DNA of 64,000 nucleotides, taken from contig JBBDRN010000013.1 of assembly GCA_040905445.1 (NCBI GenBank), positions 1 through 64,000 of the forward strand, in the 5' to 3' direction. The stretch comes from SKPT01 sp040905445. Lineage in GTDB: Bacteria > Planctomycetota > Phycisphaerae > Phycisphaerales > Phycisphaeraceae. The notes beneath the pieces are model-generated. The model saw nothing but the letters and a program-made list of their open reading frames with translations, had not been told where the DNA came from and did no database searches. Shown one piece after another: positions 33,530 to 42,453 of the stretch (its first letter is position 1; each line of letters begins with the position of its first letter). The position numbers were made by a program, and so were the translations under genes.

Positions 33530-34384
33530 ATGCGACAGCGGAAGGGTTTCACACTCATCGAGCTGCTGGTGGTGATCAGCATCATCGCCCTGCTGATTGG
33601 CATCTTGCTGCCGGCGCTCAACGCGGCGAGGCGCGCGGCCCGCAAGGCGCAGAACAACACCCAGTTGCGGAGCATCCACCAGGCGCTGGTGATGTATTCG
33701 CACGAAAACAACGGTTACTTCCCCGGCCGAATGAGCAACGGCAACCTCTTCTGGAGTGCCGGCAACCCGGACCCGACGGTGTCCGACTACATCACCACCG
33801 CGAGCAACGGCTGGTTCGGGAGCTACCCCGGCTTCCGCTTCGCCCTGCTGCTGCACGCGCAGTACATCGTCCCGGACATCCTGGTCAGCCCGGCCGAGGT
33901 CGACAGCAGCATCCGGGTCTACGGGACCCCGATCTCCGGGGGGGGGAGAATGACGATCGACGGCCCCAGCGGGTCGGCCGGCAGCCCGGCCTACTCCTAC
34001 GCCGCCCTGGCGATCTACCACGACGCCAGGCCCACCGGCGGCCCGCCGCCCCGCCCGCGCTTCGAGGAGTGGGAGAACTCCCAGAGCGACCGCGCGCCGG
34101 TGATGTCCGACCGCGTGATCGGCACCATCACCGCCAACGATCACTACAGCGTCCATACCGGGGAAGACAGCGGCCGCTGGGAGGGCGGCGTCGTGTGGAA
34201 CGACAACCATGTGACCTTCCACGAGTCCCCAATCATGGCGCAGACACGCATGAGCGACGGGCCGCGCATCCGCAACGACAATATTTTTCTGAGGAACGGC
34301 GGAAGCAGCGCCGAAACTCAGGACGGCGACCCGCCTAATGATACCCAAACGGCGTTTATGAGCTTCAAGTCCGTCAACGAGTAG
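33530..34384 (+). CDS. Type IV prepilin-like protein, paralogue
   Basis: The 284-residue paralogue has the same first 30 residues as the protein at 32041 (MRQRKG-FTLIELLVVISI, Glu at +5), then a divergent globular domain that keeps the landmarks YSYAALAIY, MSDRVIG, YSVHTGEDSGRWEGGVVWNDNHVTFH. Cleavage would follow Gly6. Promoter, leader and terminator are its own. The pair looks like a tandem duplication in which both regulation and the export signal were conserved while the exposed part diverged (inference). Confidence 0.88.
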   Translation: MRQRKGFTLIELLVVISIIALLIGILLPALNAARRAARKAQNNTQLRSIHQALVMYSHENNGYFPGRMSNGNLFWSAGNPDPTVSDYITTASNGWFGSYPGFRFALLLHAQYIVPDILVSPAEVDSSIRVYGTPISGGGRMTIDGPSGSAGSPAYSYAALAIYHDARPTGGPPPRPRFEEWENSQSDRAPVMSDRVIGTITANDHYSVHTGEDSGRWEGGVVWNDNHVTFHESPIMAQTRMSDGPRIRNDNIFLRNGGSSAETQDGDPPNDTQTAFMSFKSVNE

Positions 34385-34413
34385 CGCCGTGTGAGTCGAC
34401 AACGCGACACAGC

Positions 34414-34447
34414 GCCGGCCGTCCATCATCGGACGGCCGGCTTTTTT
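34414..34447 (+). terminator. Terminator of second prepilin-like gene
   Basis: Stem GCCGGCCGTCC/GGACGGCCGGC, loop ATCATC, then TTTTTTC. Confidence 0.92.
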
Positions 34448-34538
34448 CATGGTTCGTCCCGGATCCAAGGCTGACCCGACGCGCGCCGCAATCGCCGGCA
34501 CCCTTGACCGCGCCGGGCCGATCTGGTAGTGATGTGCC

Positions 34539-36017
34539 ATGGAAGGCAAAATTATCAGCGATGGGATCACTTTCGACGACGTGCTGCTCCTGCCGGCACG
34601 CAGCGATGTCGTGCCCTCCCTGACGGACGTGTCGACCGACCTGACCCGCCGCATCCGCCTCAACGTGCCCGTGCTCTCGGCGCCGATGGACACCGTGACG
34701 GAGTCCGCGCTGGCGATCGCGCTGGCGCAGGAGGGCGGGCTGGGCGTCATCCACAAGAACCTCGAGATCGAGCAGCAGGTCCGCGAGGTCGTCAAGGTCA
34801 AGCGCTCCGCCAACGGGATCATCACCGACCCGGTCACGCTCGCGCCCGACGCCCCCGCGGGGCAGGTGCGCCAGCTCATGCGCGAGCACAACATTTCGGG
34901 CGTGCCCGTGACGGCGGACGGTTCGCCCGCCGGGAAGGTCGTGGGCATCATCACCCGCCGTGACATGATGTTCCTCACCGACGACGCCAAGCCCGTCAGC
35001 GAGGTGATGACGCGCGAGCGGCTGATCACCGCCGGCCCGGGCACGACCCTGGAGCAGGCCGAGGCGATCCTCAACAAGAACAAGGTCGAGAAGCTGCTCA
35101 TCGTCGACGGCGACATGCGCCTGCGCGGGCTGATCACGATGCGCGACATCGCCAAGCTCGAGCAGTTCCCGCTCGCCTGCCGCGACGATCGCGGGCGATT
35201 GCGCGTGGGCGCGGCCGTGGGCGTGGGGCAGTTCGACCGCGTCGACGCGCTGATTCGCGCGGAGGTCGACGTGATCGTCGTCGACTCGGCGCACGGGCAC
35301 ACGGCCAACGTGCTCGACGCCGTGCGGACGATCAAGAGCCGGTACGACATCGACGTGATCGCGGGCAACGTGGCGACGGCGGCGGGGGCGCGCGAGCTCG
35401 TCGAAGCCGGTGCCGACGCGGTGAAGGTCGGGATCGGGCCCGGGTCGATCTGCACGACGCGCGTGGTCACCGGCGTGGGCGTGCCCCAGGTGACGGCGAT
35501 CTTCGAGGCGCTGCGCGGCGTGGCGGGCCTGGACGTGCCGATCATCGCCGACGGCGGCATCCGCCACAGCGGCGATATCAGCAAGGCGATCGCCGCCGGG
35601 GCGTCGGCGGTCATGCTCGGGTCGCTGTTTGCCGGGCTCGACGAGTCGCCCGGCGAGACGATCATCCACATGGGCCGACGCTACAAGACCTACCGCGGCA
35701 TGGGCTCGCAGGGCGCGATGATGCAGGGCTCCGCCGACCGCTACAGCCAGTCGGGCATGGGCCGCGACAAGCTCGTGCCCGAGGGCGTCGAAGGCCGCGT
35801 GCCTTACCGCGGGCCGCTCAGCGACTTCGTTTACCAGCTCGTCGGCGGCCTCCGCGCCGGGATGGGCTACTGCGGGACGCAGACGACCGCCGAGCTGCGC
35901 GAGCGCGGGCGCTTTGTGCGCGTCAGCGGCGCGAGCCTGGTCGAGTCGCATCCGCACGACATCGCGATCACACGCGAGGCGCCGAACTACTCGGTCGAGA
36001 CACGTACCGAGGAGTAG
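34539..36017 (+). CDS. guaB: IMP dehydrogenase
   Basis: GuaB oxidises IMP to XMP, the committed step of GMP synthesis. The 492-residue protein has the opening GITFDDVLLLPARSDV, two CBS domains (about 92-208: NGIITDPVTLAPDA and VMTRERLITAGPGTT), the NAD-site VVDSAHGHTANV, the catalytic Cys305 in GPGSICTTR, ADGGIRHSGDISKAIAAGA and the flap GRDKLVPEGVEGRVPYRG. Full length. guaA is not adjacent. It follows the second prepilin terminator by about 90 bases. Confidence 0.97.
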   Translation: MEGKIISDGITFDDVLLLPARSDVVPSLTDVSTDLTRRIRLNVPVLSAPMDTVTESALAIALAQEGGLGVIHKNLEIEQQVREVVKVKRSANGIITDPVTLAPDAPAGQVRQLMREHNISGVPVTADGSPAGKVVGIITRRDMMFLTDDAKPVSEVMTRERLITAGPGTTLEQAEAILNKNKVEKLLIVDGDMRLRGLITMRDIAKLEQFPLACRDDRGRLRVGAAVGVGQFDRVDALIRAEVDVIVVDSAHGHTANVLDAVRTIKSRYDIDVIAGNVATAAGARELVEAGADAVKVGIGPGSICTTRVVTGVGVPQVTAIFEALRGVAGLDVPIIADGGIRHSGDISKAIAAGASAVMLGSLFAGLDESPGETIIHMGRRYKTYRGMGSQGAMMQGSADRYSQSGMGRDKLVPEGVEGRVPYRGPLSDFVYQLVGGLRAGMGYCGTQTTAELRERGRFVRVSGASLVESHPHDIAITREAPNYSVETRTEE

Positions 36018-36163
36018 CGCTTGCCGCAGCGGGACCGGGGCGGCGGGGCCGGCGATACGGGAATGACGCCGGGGACGCGGGTTGGGGGACCGCTAACCCG
36101 CGGCCCCCGCCCGAGCGCGGCCGCGCCGTGGACCAACGGCGTCGACATTGCTGAATTTTCCTG

Positions 36164-36191
36164 TTGGCGCGAGCCCTGACCGATCTATAAT
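36164..36191 (+). promoter_or_regulatory. Promoter upstream of the ankyrin-FHA gene
   Basis: TTGGCG (36164-36169), 16-base spacer, perfect TATAAT (36186-36191). The predicted start near 36198 leaves a leader of about 317 nt. Confidence 0.6.
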
Positions 36192-36197
36192 GGACTG

Positions 36198-36514
36198 GTC
36201 GGCCGACCGCGATCCGGGGCAAGTCAAATTCGCCGGGCGGCCGAGACGGGTGGTGGGGGCGAGCGGCCGGGGGTCCGGGGTGTGTGGCGGGGGTTGAGCG
36301 AGCGTCCATTCGAGAGGCCCTGTTCGAGGGCTGAAATGGTTGGTGTCCCTGTTGAATCTGTTGCACGACGTCAGTGAGGGCTTCATGCCCGCCTCTGGCG
36401 GCTGGCGAGTGGCGTGAGGCGGCGGCGATCGCGGCGGGGGCGTGGCTCGGTGGCAGGGGCGGGGGGCATGTCGGGCCACGGTTTGGCGCATTTCTTTGAC
36501 GAAAGGGCGAAGCA
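36198..36514 (+). other. Leader region of the ankyrin-FHA gene
   Basis: The gap 36018-36514 holds the promoter and then a leader with no recognisable gene. It contains the local hairpin-prone segment GAGGCCCTGTTCGAGGGCT near 36314. I cannot assign a known RNA family. Confidence 0.4.
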
Positions 36515-37795
36515 GTGTTCGGCCTCAGCAAAAAGTCATCGACGCGTCTTTGGGAATCGCTTCTCGCCGACGAGATCAACCAGGTCCGTGAGCTGCTCGA
36601 GGCTGAGCCATCGCTCGCCGAGGCACGTCCGACCTGGCGCGTGCATCGGCGCGACGAAGCCGTCCACCAGGACACGCCGCCGCTGCACTTCGCCGCGGCC
36701 CGTGGCAATGCGCACGTCGCCAAGCTGCTGCTCGTTGCGGGCGCGTCAGTCAACGCGACCGCCCGTCCCGACGGCGCGACCGCCCTGCACGAGGCCGCGA
36801 CGTGCGGCCACCGGGAGGTTGCCGAGGTGCTGCTGCTGCGCCACGCCGACGTCAACGCCCAGGACGATCACGGCCGCACGTCCGTGCATCGCGCGGCGCT
36901 GGCGGGGCATGATGATCTCGTGATGATGCTGCTCGCCCACGGCGCGGCCACGGATCTGCGCGATGGCGACGGCAACACGCTGCTGCACTGCGCCGCCGCG
37001 GGCGGCTGCGAGCAGGCGGTCCACAAGCTCATCGCCGACGGCGCCGACGTCGACGCCTGCAACGACCGCAAGCAGCGTACGCCGCTGCACCTCGTCGTCA
37101 TGGGCGCGGACCACAGCGCCTATCGCAACACGACGCCCGAGCGGCGCGAGGCGCGGGCGCGGATGGAGAGGATTGCGCGGATGCTGCTCGAGCGCGGCGC
37201 CGATGTCAACGCCCTGGACAGCACCGGCGATACGCCGCTGGATCTGCTCAACTTCATGCTCGGCGACGACGAGTCCGACGCCCTCGTCAAGCTGCTGCGC
37301 AAGCGCGGCGGGCACTGGATGCGCTACCACCATCGGCATGCGGCCGGCGAGACGGTCGGCGGCGAACACGTCGCCGAGCCCACCTCCTCGGGCGGCCCCG
37401 GACCGCTCGCGCGATCGGGGCACATGGCCGTGAGCGACGCCGACCCCCGCGCCGGTGCGGAGAAGGCGGCGGCGGAGACCGACGAGGCGATCGAGTTGGG
37501 GTCCGACCCGCTCATCATCGGCCGACTGCCTGAATGCGAGGTGCGCTTCCGCAGCCGCACGCTCTCGCGCCGCCACGCCGAGATCAGTTGCGACCACGGC
37601 GAGTACGTCATCCGCGACCTCGGCTCGCAGAACGGCGTGCTGATCAACGGCCACCGCATCCACGCCCCGCACCTGCTCAGCGGCGGCGAGCACATTGCCC
37701 TGGGCGTCTACGAGTTCCACTTCGACGGCCACCGCCTCGTGCCACTGACGAGCGAACTGTCGGAGGAGGAACTCGAATCGGAAGGCACGCGGTGA
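36515..37795 (+). CDS. Ankyrin-repeat and FHA-domain fusion protein
   Basis: The 426-residue protein joins five or six ankyrin repeats (about residues 40-265; clear units TPPLHFAAARGNAHVAKLLL, TALHEAATCGHREVAEVLLL, SVHRAALAGHDDLVMMLLAH, LLHCAAAGGCEQAVHKLI) to a C-terminal FHA domain (about 330-410; IIGRLPECEVRF, LSRRHAEISC, IRDLGSQNGVLINGHRI). FHA domains bind phosphothreonine, so the protein may dock on Ser/Thr-kinase targets; no kinase gene is nearby. The start is GTG at 36515. No signal peptide. Confidence 0.9.
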   Translation: MFGLSKKSSTRLWESLLADEINQVRELLEAEPSLAEARPTWRVHRRDEAVHQDTPPLHFAAARGNAHVAKLLLVAGASVNATARPDGATALHEAATCGHREVAEVLLLRHADVNAQDDHGRTSVHRAALAGHDDLVMMLLAHGAATDLRDGDGNTLLHCAAAGGCEQAVHKLIADGADVDACNDRKQRTPLHLVVMGADHSAYRNTTPERREARARMERIARMLLERGADVNALDSTGDTPLDLLNFMLGDDESDALVKLLRKRGGHWMRYHHRHAAGETVGGEHVAEPTSSGGPGPLARSGHMAVSDADPRAGAEKAAAETDEAIELGSDPLIIGRLPECEVRFRSRTLSRRHAEISCDHGEYVIRDLGSQNGVLINGHRIHAPHLLSGGEHIALGVYEFHFDGHRLVPLTSELSEEELESEGTR

Positions 37796-37862
37796 CTGTC
37801 GGCGGGTGCGCGATCAGCGAGTCGCAGATCGCGCCGCATGATCCGCCACGAACGTGCGGGCC

Positions 37863-37901
37863 GGTGCCACTGACAAGCGGAGTCCGCGGAGCTTGTCAGT
37901 G
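37863..37901. repeat. GGTGCCAC palindromic element, half copy
   Basis: GGTGCCACTGACAAGC and GCTTGTCAGTG pair around GGAGTCCGCGGA. It corresponds to one of the two hairpins of the elements at 20049 and 58610, inverted, and lies between the convergent ankyrin-FHA and Ldh genes. Confidence 0.85.
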
Positions 37902-37937
37902 TGAGTCACGCGCAACACGGCCCCCACCGCCACGGCG

Positions 37938-38912
37938 TCACCACGGCAGCGCCACGCCCAGCGTCTCCGCCACCGTCGTCAGCTCCCGCTGGTGCCCCGG
38001 GTTCAGCGGCACGCCCTCCATGCGGAACTGCTGCTCGTTGTCCACTTCGACGCCGCCGGGCAGGTATGGGCCGCGCATGTTCGCCAGCGGTTGAAGCTCG
38101 CGCACCTGTCGCGCGTACGTGTCCATTTCGCGCTTGAAGCGGTCCACGTCGCTGAACAGGTCGATGCGGAGCGCGAACATCATCGCGCCCTGGTTCGCGG
38201 ACGCCCACGGCGGCTCGGCGTCCATCGAGATCCCCGTCAGCAGCCCGCCCCAGGCCTGGCAGATCGACCCGAGCCCCAGCGCCCGCAGCACGAGACCCGG
38301 CGCAAGCTGCGCCAACTCGTCGCGGTGCGGCGCGTTGCCCTGGATGTCGTGGGTGACTCCGATGTCCAGCACCACGGCCGGCTCATCCAGCGTTGGCGCA
38401 GTGAACGACATGGGCGACGCCCCGGCGCCGGTGGTGACGAGCTTGCCCGGCTCGAGGCGCAGCTTCACGCCCGAGGTCATGAACGTCAACAGGTCATGCT
38501 CGAGCGTCATGCGCGTGTAGTGGCCGGCCGCGCCGATGTGGCCGTGGTTGCGCGTGACCATCGCCGCCATGCCATGCTCACGGGCCTTGGTGATGACGCG
38601 GCGGGTCGCATCGTCGGCGGGAAAGTAGCCCAGCCCGCCGTCACCGTCCACAGTCACGCTCGTCGGCCCCTCCTGCACGAGCGCGACACGTGGCTGGGGA
38701 TTGATGCCGCCGGCCCTGATCTCTCGCACGTAGCGCCCCATCAGCCGACTGCCGTGGCTGAGCACCCCGCGCAGGTCGCTGGCGATCAGCAACTCCGCGA
38801 GGCGCGTCGCGTGCTCGGCGCTCAGCCCCACGCGTTGAGCCGCGTCGAGGACAAAGCTGTGCAGCCGCTCGTGCGGGACGCGGATCGCATCTTCAGTGAC
38901 GGGCTGGGCCAT
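37938..38912 (-). CDS. Ldh/malate dehydrogenase family (Ldh_2) oxidoreductase
   Basis: The 324-residue protein belongs to the MDH2/LDH2 family of NAD(P)-dependent 2-hydroxyacid dehydrogenases, unrelated to Rossmann-fold lactate dehydrogenases. Typical segments are SDLRGVLSHGSRLMGRYVREIRAGGINP near residue 45, GYFPADDATRRVITKAREHG, and VTRNHGHIGAAGHYTRM with the conserved His, then FTAPTLDEPAVVLDIGV. Substrate cannot be predicted; ureidoglycolate, malate, lactate and sulfolactate enzymes all share this fold. Confidence 0.88.
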   Translation of the reverse strand: MAQPVTEDAIRVPHERLHSFVLDAAQRVGLSAEHATRLAELLIASDLRGVLSHGSRLMGRYVREIRAGGINPQPRVALVQEGPTSVTVDGDGGLGYFPADDATRRVITKAREHGMAAMVTRNHGHIGAAGHYTRMTLEHDLLTFMTSGVKLRLEPGKLVTTGAGASPMSFTAPTLDEPAVVLDIGVTHDIQGNAPHRDELAQLAPGLVLRALGLGSICQAWGGLLTGISMDAEPPWASANQGAMMFALRIDLFSDVDRFKREMDTYARQVRELQPLANMRGPYLPGGVEVDNEQQFRMEGVPLNPGHQRELTTVAETLGVALPW

Positions 38913-39026
38913 GGGTGAGGCTCGATGGTCGGGCGATAGTCGGGGACTTCTTCCTCGCGCGACGTGGCGTGGGCGCGGCGACTAAACATGCGTCGCAAAT
39001 ACGTCGCCGATGGCGTCCGATCGCCC

Positions 39027-40187
39027 CTACATCTCGGCGGCCGCGTCGGCATCCGCATCCGCGTCGTCGTCGGCGTCGACGGGGTCCACCTCCGCAGCGG
39101 CGGCGGGCGCGGTCACGCCCTTGGCGGTGAGCACCTGCTGCTTGATCTCGTCTGCCAGGTCCGCATTGTCACGCAGGAACTGCTTGGAGTTCTCCCGGCC
39201 CTGCCCGAGGCGCACGTCGCCGAAGCTGAACCACGCCCCCGACTTCTGCACCACCTTCGTGTCCACGCCCAGGTCCAGCAGGTCGCCCGAGGCGCTGATG
39301 CCCTCGTTGAACATGATGTCGAACTCGGCGTCGCGGAACGGCGGGGCGATCTTGTTCTTGACCACGCGGGCCCGTGTGCGGTTGCCCACGGCCTGGTCGC
39401 CCTCCTTGATCGACGCGGTGCGGCGGATGTCGATGCGGACGGAGGCGTAGAACTTCAGCGCCCGGCCGCCGGGGGTGGTTTCCGGGTTGCCGAACATCAC
39501 GCCGATCTTCTCGCGGATCTGGTTGATGAACAGGACGGTGGTCTTGGAGCGGTTGATGGCGCCGGTGAGCTTGCGCAGCGCCTGGCTCATAAGGCGGGCC
39601 TGCAGGCCGACGTGGGCGTCGCCCATCTCGCCCTCGATTTCGGCGCGGGGGATGAGCGCGGCCACGGAGTCGACGACGATGATGTCGACGGCGTTGGAGC
39701 GGACGAGCAGCTCGCAGATCTCCAGCGCCTGCTCGCCGGTGTCCGGCTGGGAGACGAGCAGGTCTTCGAGGTTGACGCCAAGGCGCCGGGCCCAAGAGGG
39801 GTCCAGGGCGTGCTCGGCGTCGACGAACGCGGCGACGCCGCCAGCCTTCTGGGCGTTGGCGACGGCATGGAGGGCGAGGGTGGTCTTGCCGGACGACTCG
39901 GGGCCGAACACTTCCACGACCCGCCCGCGCGGGATGCCCCGGCCGCCCAGCGCCAGGTCGAGGCTGATGCAGCCGGAGGAGATACCGGGCGGGACGCGCG
40001 AGACGTCGTCGTCGAGGCGCATGATCGAGCCCTTGCCGAAAGCCCGCTCGATCTGGCTCAAGGCCTGGTCGAGGGCCTGTTGGCGGCCGCGGTCGGTGGT
40101 GGCGGCTGGGCCGGGGGAGCTTTTGGACATGGCGGCTTCTCGCTTGAGGGTGCCGTTGCTCGAGGCGGACTTGGTAGTGGTAACCAT
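39027..40187 (-). CDS. recA: Recombinase RecA
   Basis: RecA drives strand exchange and activates the SOS response. The 386-residue protein has Walker A GPESSGKT at 95-102, FVDAEHALDP, VVDSVAALIPRAEIEGEMGD, MSQALRKLTGAINRSKTTVLFINQIREKIGVMFGNPETTPGGRALKFYAS and the acidic tail typical of the family, here rich in Asp and Ala. The start at 40187 (MVTTTK) is supported by AGGAG eight bases upstream; MSKSS at 40130 is an alternative. A promoter and paired direct repeats lie upstream. Confidence 0.97.
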   Translation of the reverse strand: MVTTTKSASSNGTLKREAAMSKSSPGPAATTDRGRQQALDQALSQIERAFGKGSIMRLDDDVSRVPPGISSGCISLDLALGGRGIPRGRVVEVFGPESSGKTTLALHAVANAQKAGGVAAFVDAEHALDPSWARRLGVNLEDLLVSQPDTGEQALEICELLVRSNAVDIIVVDSVAALIPRAEIEGEMGDAHVGLQARLMSQALRKLTGAINRSKTTVLFINQIREKIGVMFGNPETTPGGRALKFYASVRIDIRRTASIKEGDQAVGNRTRARVVKNKIAPPFRDAEFDIMFNEGISASGDLLDLGVDTKVVQKSGAWFSFGDVRLGQGRENSKQFLRDNADLADEIKQQVLTAKGVTAPAAAAEVDPVDADDDADADADAAAEM

Positions 40188-40211
40188 GATAGCGGCTCCT
40201 GACGGGGGACG

Positions 40212-40264
40212 GGTGTTCGGTGTCTGATTGGATTCCAACATAGTAGGTGTTCGGTGACTGTCAA
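40212..40264 (-). promoter_or_regulatory. recA promoter with direct-repeat operator
   Basis: On the minus strand: TTGACA (40264-40259), 16-base spacer, TATGTT (40242-40237), predicted start near 40230. The 11-mer CACCGAACACC occurs twice, at 40256-40246 inside the spacer and at 40222-40212 just after the start, 34 bases apart. This placement fits a repressor site; an SOS (LexA-type) operator is the obvious guess, but the sequence is neither the E. coli nor the B. subtilis box. Confidence 0.55.
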
Positions 40265-40338
40265 GTGGTCGCTTGAGATTTTTGGCCGGGTTGTGTTGGG
40301 GTCGGTGACAAGGGGGCGGCAGTGGGTGCCGCGCTCAG

Positions 40339-40448
40339 GCGCTCCTGATCCCAATTCTGATCTGGTTCCTAATCCGGCTCCTGCCTCGCAACCTGAGCGT
40401 TTGAATGGACTTCAGTCAGGTTGGATAGGAATCGGGATCAGGACCAGG
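40339..40448. repeat. CCTGATCCC/CCTAATCC inverted repeat
   Basis: Left arm units TCCTGATCCCAATTCTGATC, TTCCTAATCC and AACCTGA mirror the right-arm units TCAGGTTGGATAGGAATCGG then GATCAGGA. It follows smpB and precedes the recA promoter. It shares the 15-mer TCTGGTTCCTAATCC with the spacer at 16284. Confidence 0.8.
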
Positions 40449-40470
40449 GTAGCAGCAGGAGCAGGCGGGC

Positions 40471-40965
40471 TCAGATGTGCTTGCGGGTCATCGCGCGGCG
40501 CATGTCGCGCTCGGCCTCGCGCTGCTTGATGTCCTGCCGCTTGTCGTGCTGACGCTTGCCCGTGCCGACGCCAAGCTCCAGCTTGATGCGCCCGCCCTTG
40601 AAATACATCGCCAGCGGGACCAGCGTCGTGCCTTTTGTGGCCGTGATGCCGGCCAGGCTGGCGATCTCCCGCCGGTGGGCCAGGAGCTTGCGCGTCCGCT
40701 TCGGCTCGTGCTGGTTGGGTCCGGCAGGCGGGTACTGCGAGATCTCGACGTTGTGCAGGTACAGCCCTCGCGTGTTCGGGTCGACACGCGCGAAGCCCTC
40801 GGCGATCGACGCCCGGCCCATGCGCACCGCCTTGACCTCCGTGCCCAGCAACTGCACGCCCACCTCAAGCTTTTCCTCGATGTGGTAGTCGTGGTGGGCG
40901 CGGCGGTTGACGATGCGCGGGCTGAGGTTGGCGGGCTGCGACGTGGATTTTTTACGGCGGGCCAT
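40471..40965 (-). CDS. smpB: SsrA-binding protein SmpB
   Basis: SmpB binds the tRNA-like domain of tmRNA and brings it to stalled ribosomes. The 164-residue protein has RIVNRRAHHDYHIEEKLEVGVQLLGTEVKAVRMGRASIAEGFARV, YLHNVEISQYP, RTRKLLAHRREIASL and KGTTLVPLAMYFKGGRIKLELGVGTGK, and a basic tail DIKQREAERDMRRAM. Start ATG at 40965. Its partner RNA is at 310-684, about 40 kb away. Confidence 0.97.
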   Translation of the reverse strand: MARRKKSTSQPANLSPRIVNRRAHHDYHIEEKLEVGVQLLGTEVKAVRMGRASIAEGFARVDPNTRGLYLHNVEISQYPPAGPNQHEPKRTRKLLAHRREIASLAGITATKGTTLVPLAMYFKGGRIKLELGVGTGKRQHDKRQDIKQREAERDMRRAMTRKHI

Positions 40966-40994
40966 CGGTGAAAGTGTAGCAGCGGACCCTACGG

Positions 40995-42314
40995 CTACGG
41001 CCGGGTGAGGACGATGGCGGCATTCTGGCCGCCGATGCCCGTGGCATAGACCAGGGCGTGGCGCAGCGGGGCCTCGCGTGCCGGCGCGGTGGCGGCCTCG
41101 ATGCCGGCGATCGGCGTGTCGCAGTTGATCGCCGGGGGGATGCACCCGTGCCGGAGGGCCTGCGCGGCGATGCACAGGTCCAGGGCGCCGGACCCGGCGC
41201 CGCAGTTGCCCGCCAGGGCCTTGGTGGAGCGGACGGGGATGCCCGCGAGGGCCTCGCCGAAAACGCGCTTCAGCGCCGCGGCCTCGGCGGCGTCCCACGC
41301 CGGATCCCCGCAGCCGAACGGAATGACCAGGTCGATCGCGCCCGGCCCGACGCCGGCGTCGCGCAGGGCCTTCTCAATGGCGCTGGCGATCGAACGCCCT
41401 TCGGCGTCGGGGGCGAGGTTGCGCGTGGCGCGGTTGACGGTCTGCGAGGCTCCGAACCCGGCGACGACGGCGTAGGCCCCGCGCCCGCCGCGCTGCTGGA
41501 AGGTGTCGTCGGCTTCGAGGACGACGATGCCGCCGCCTTCGCCGACCACGCCGCCCGCGGCGTCGGCGGCGAACGGGCGCACCGCCTGGGCGGGGCGGTC
41601 GTTGTCGTCGACGTTGAGCCGACCTGCGTAGTGCTGGCGCAGGAACGCCATCGGGTTGAGCTTGGCGTCCGTGCCGCCGCAGAACCCGGCGTCGGCGACG
41701 CCGCGCTGGATCGACCGCAGCGACTCGCCGAGGCTCAGGATGCCGGACGGCTCGTTGCAGGTGATCGTGTTGGACGGCCCCTGGGTGTCGTGGATGATCG
41801 TCACGTGGCAGGCGAGCATGTTGGGCAGATACTTGAGCAGCCACAGCGGCGTCAGGTGGTTCATGCCCTCCCGGCCCCACTGGTGCAGGTCGAGCTCGCC
41901 CTCGTCCGTCGCCGACTCGGCCAGCGCGGCCGTCAGCTCGTCCAACTCCGCGGCAATCAGCCCTGCACCGATGTGCGCGCCGATGCGCGGCGGGGCGTAG
42001 GTGGGCTCGACGTCGGCATCGTTGCCGCGTGTGACCAGCCCGGCGTCGCGGGCCGCGAGATCCGCCGCCGCGACAGCCAGCTCGATGTCACGGGCCATCA
42101 CCTTCGTCGCCTTGCGGTAGTGCTTGGGCACGAAGTCGCGCACCTTGAAGTCGCCCACTTCGGCGCCGATGCGGCAGTCGAAGCCCGCCGGGTCGAACGC
42201 CTGGATCGGCGCGATGGTGGATCGGCCGGTGACGAGGGCGTTCCAGGTCGCCTCGGCGCCGAGCCCGAGGCCGCTGACAGGCCCGACACCCGTGATGAGC
42301 ACGCGTCGCGTCAT
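40995..42314 (-). CDS. Beta-ketoacyl-ACP synthase-like protein lacking both active-site His
   Basis: The 439-residue protein has the FabF-type double fold: MTRRVLITGVGPVSGLG at the N-terminus, active-site-like Cys186 in SNTITCNEPSGILSLGESL, and STKALAG with the conserved Lys (365). By alignment from memory with FabF, the two catalytic histidines are replaced: IPFGCGD has Phe333 where NAHGT is expected and LAGNCGAGSGA has Asn370 where TGHLLGAAGA is expected. Decarboxylative condensation would be impaired. It may be a chain-length-factor-like partner or an enzyme with another acyl-transfer role. smpB lies 29 bases downstream on the same strand. Confidence 0.85.
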   Translation of the reverse strand: MTRRVLITGVGPVSGLGLGAEATWNALVTGRSTIAPIQAFDPAGFDCRIGAEVGDFKVRDFVPKHYRKATKVMARDIELAVAAADLAARDAGLVTRGNDADVEPTYAPPRIGAHIGAGLIAAELDELTAALAESATDEGELDLHQWGREGMNHLTPLWLLKYLPNMLACHVTIIHDTQGPSNTITCNEPSGILSLGESLRSIQRGVADAGFCGGTDAKLNPMAFLRQHYAGRLNVDDNDRPAQAVRPFAADAAGGVVGEGGGIVVLEADDTFQQRGGRGAYAVVAGFGASQTVNRATRNLAPDAEGRSIASAIEKALRDAGVGPGAIDLVIPFGCGDPAWDAAEAAALKRVFGEALAGIPVRSTKALAGNCGAGSGALDLCIAAQALRHGCIPPAINCDTPIAGIEAATAPAREAPLRHALVYATGIGGQNAAIVLTRP

Positions 42315-42453
42315 GAATGATCCGCCGAGGGGGTGATCGATGCCTCTGGGGCGGCAGTTTACCGGCGCAGCGGCCGCGCGGGCAAAGAGGGGGCCGGTGA
42401 AGGTGAGAAGCACTGCCGCCCGCGCTCGCGCGGGACGCGCGGCGGGCGTGGAG

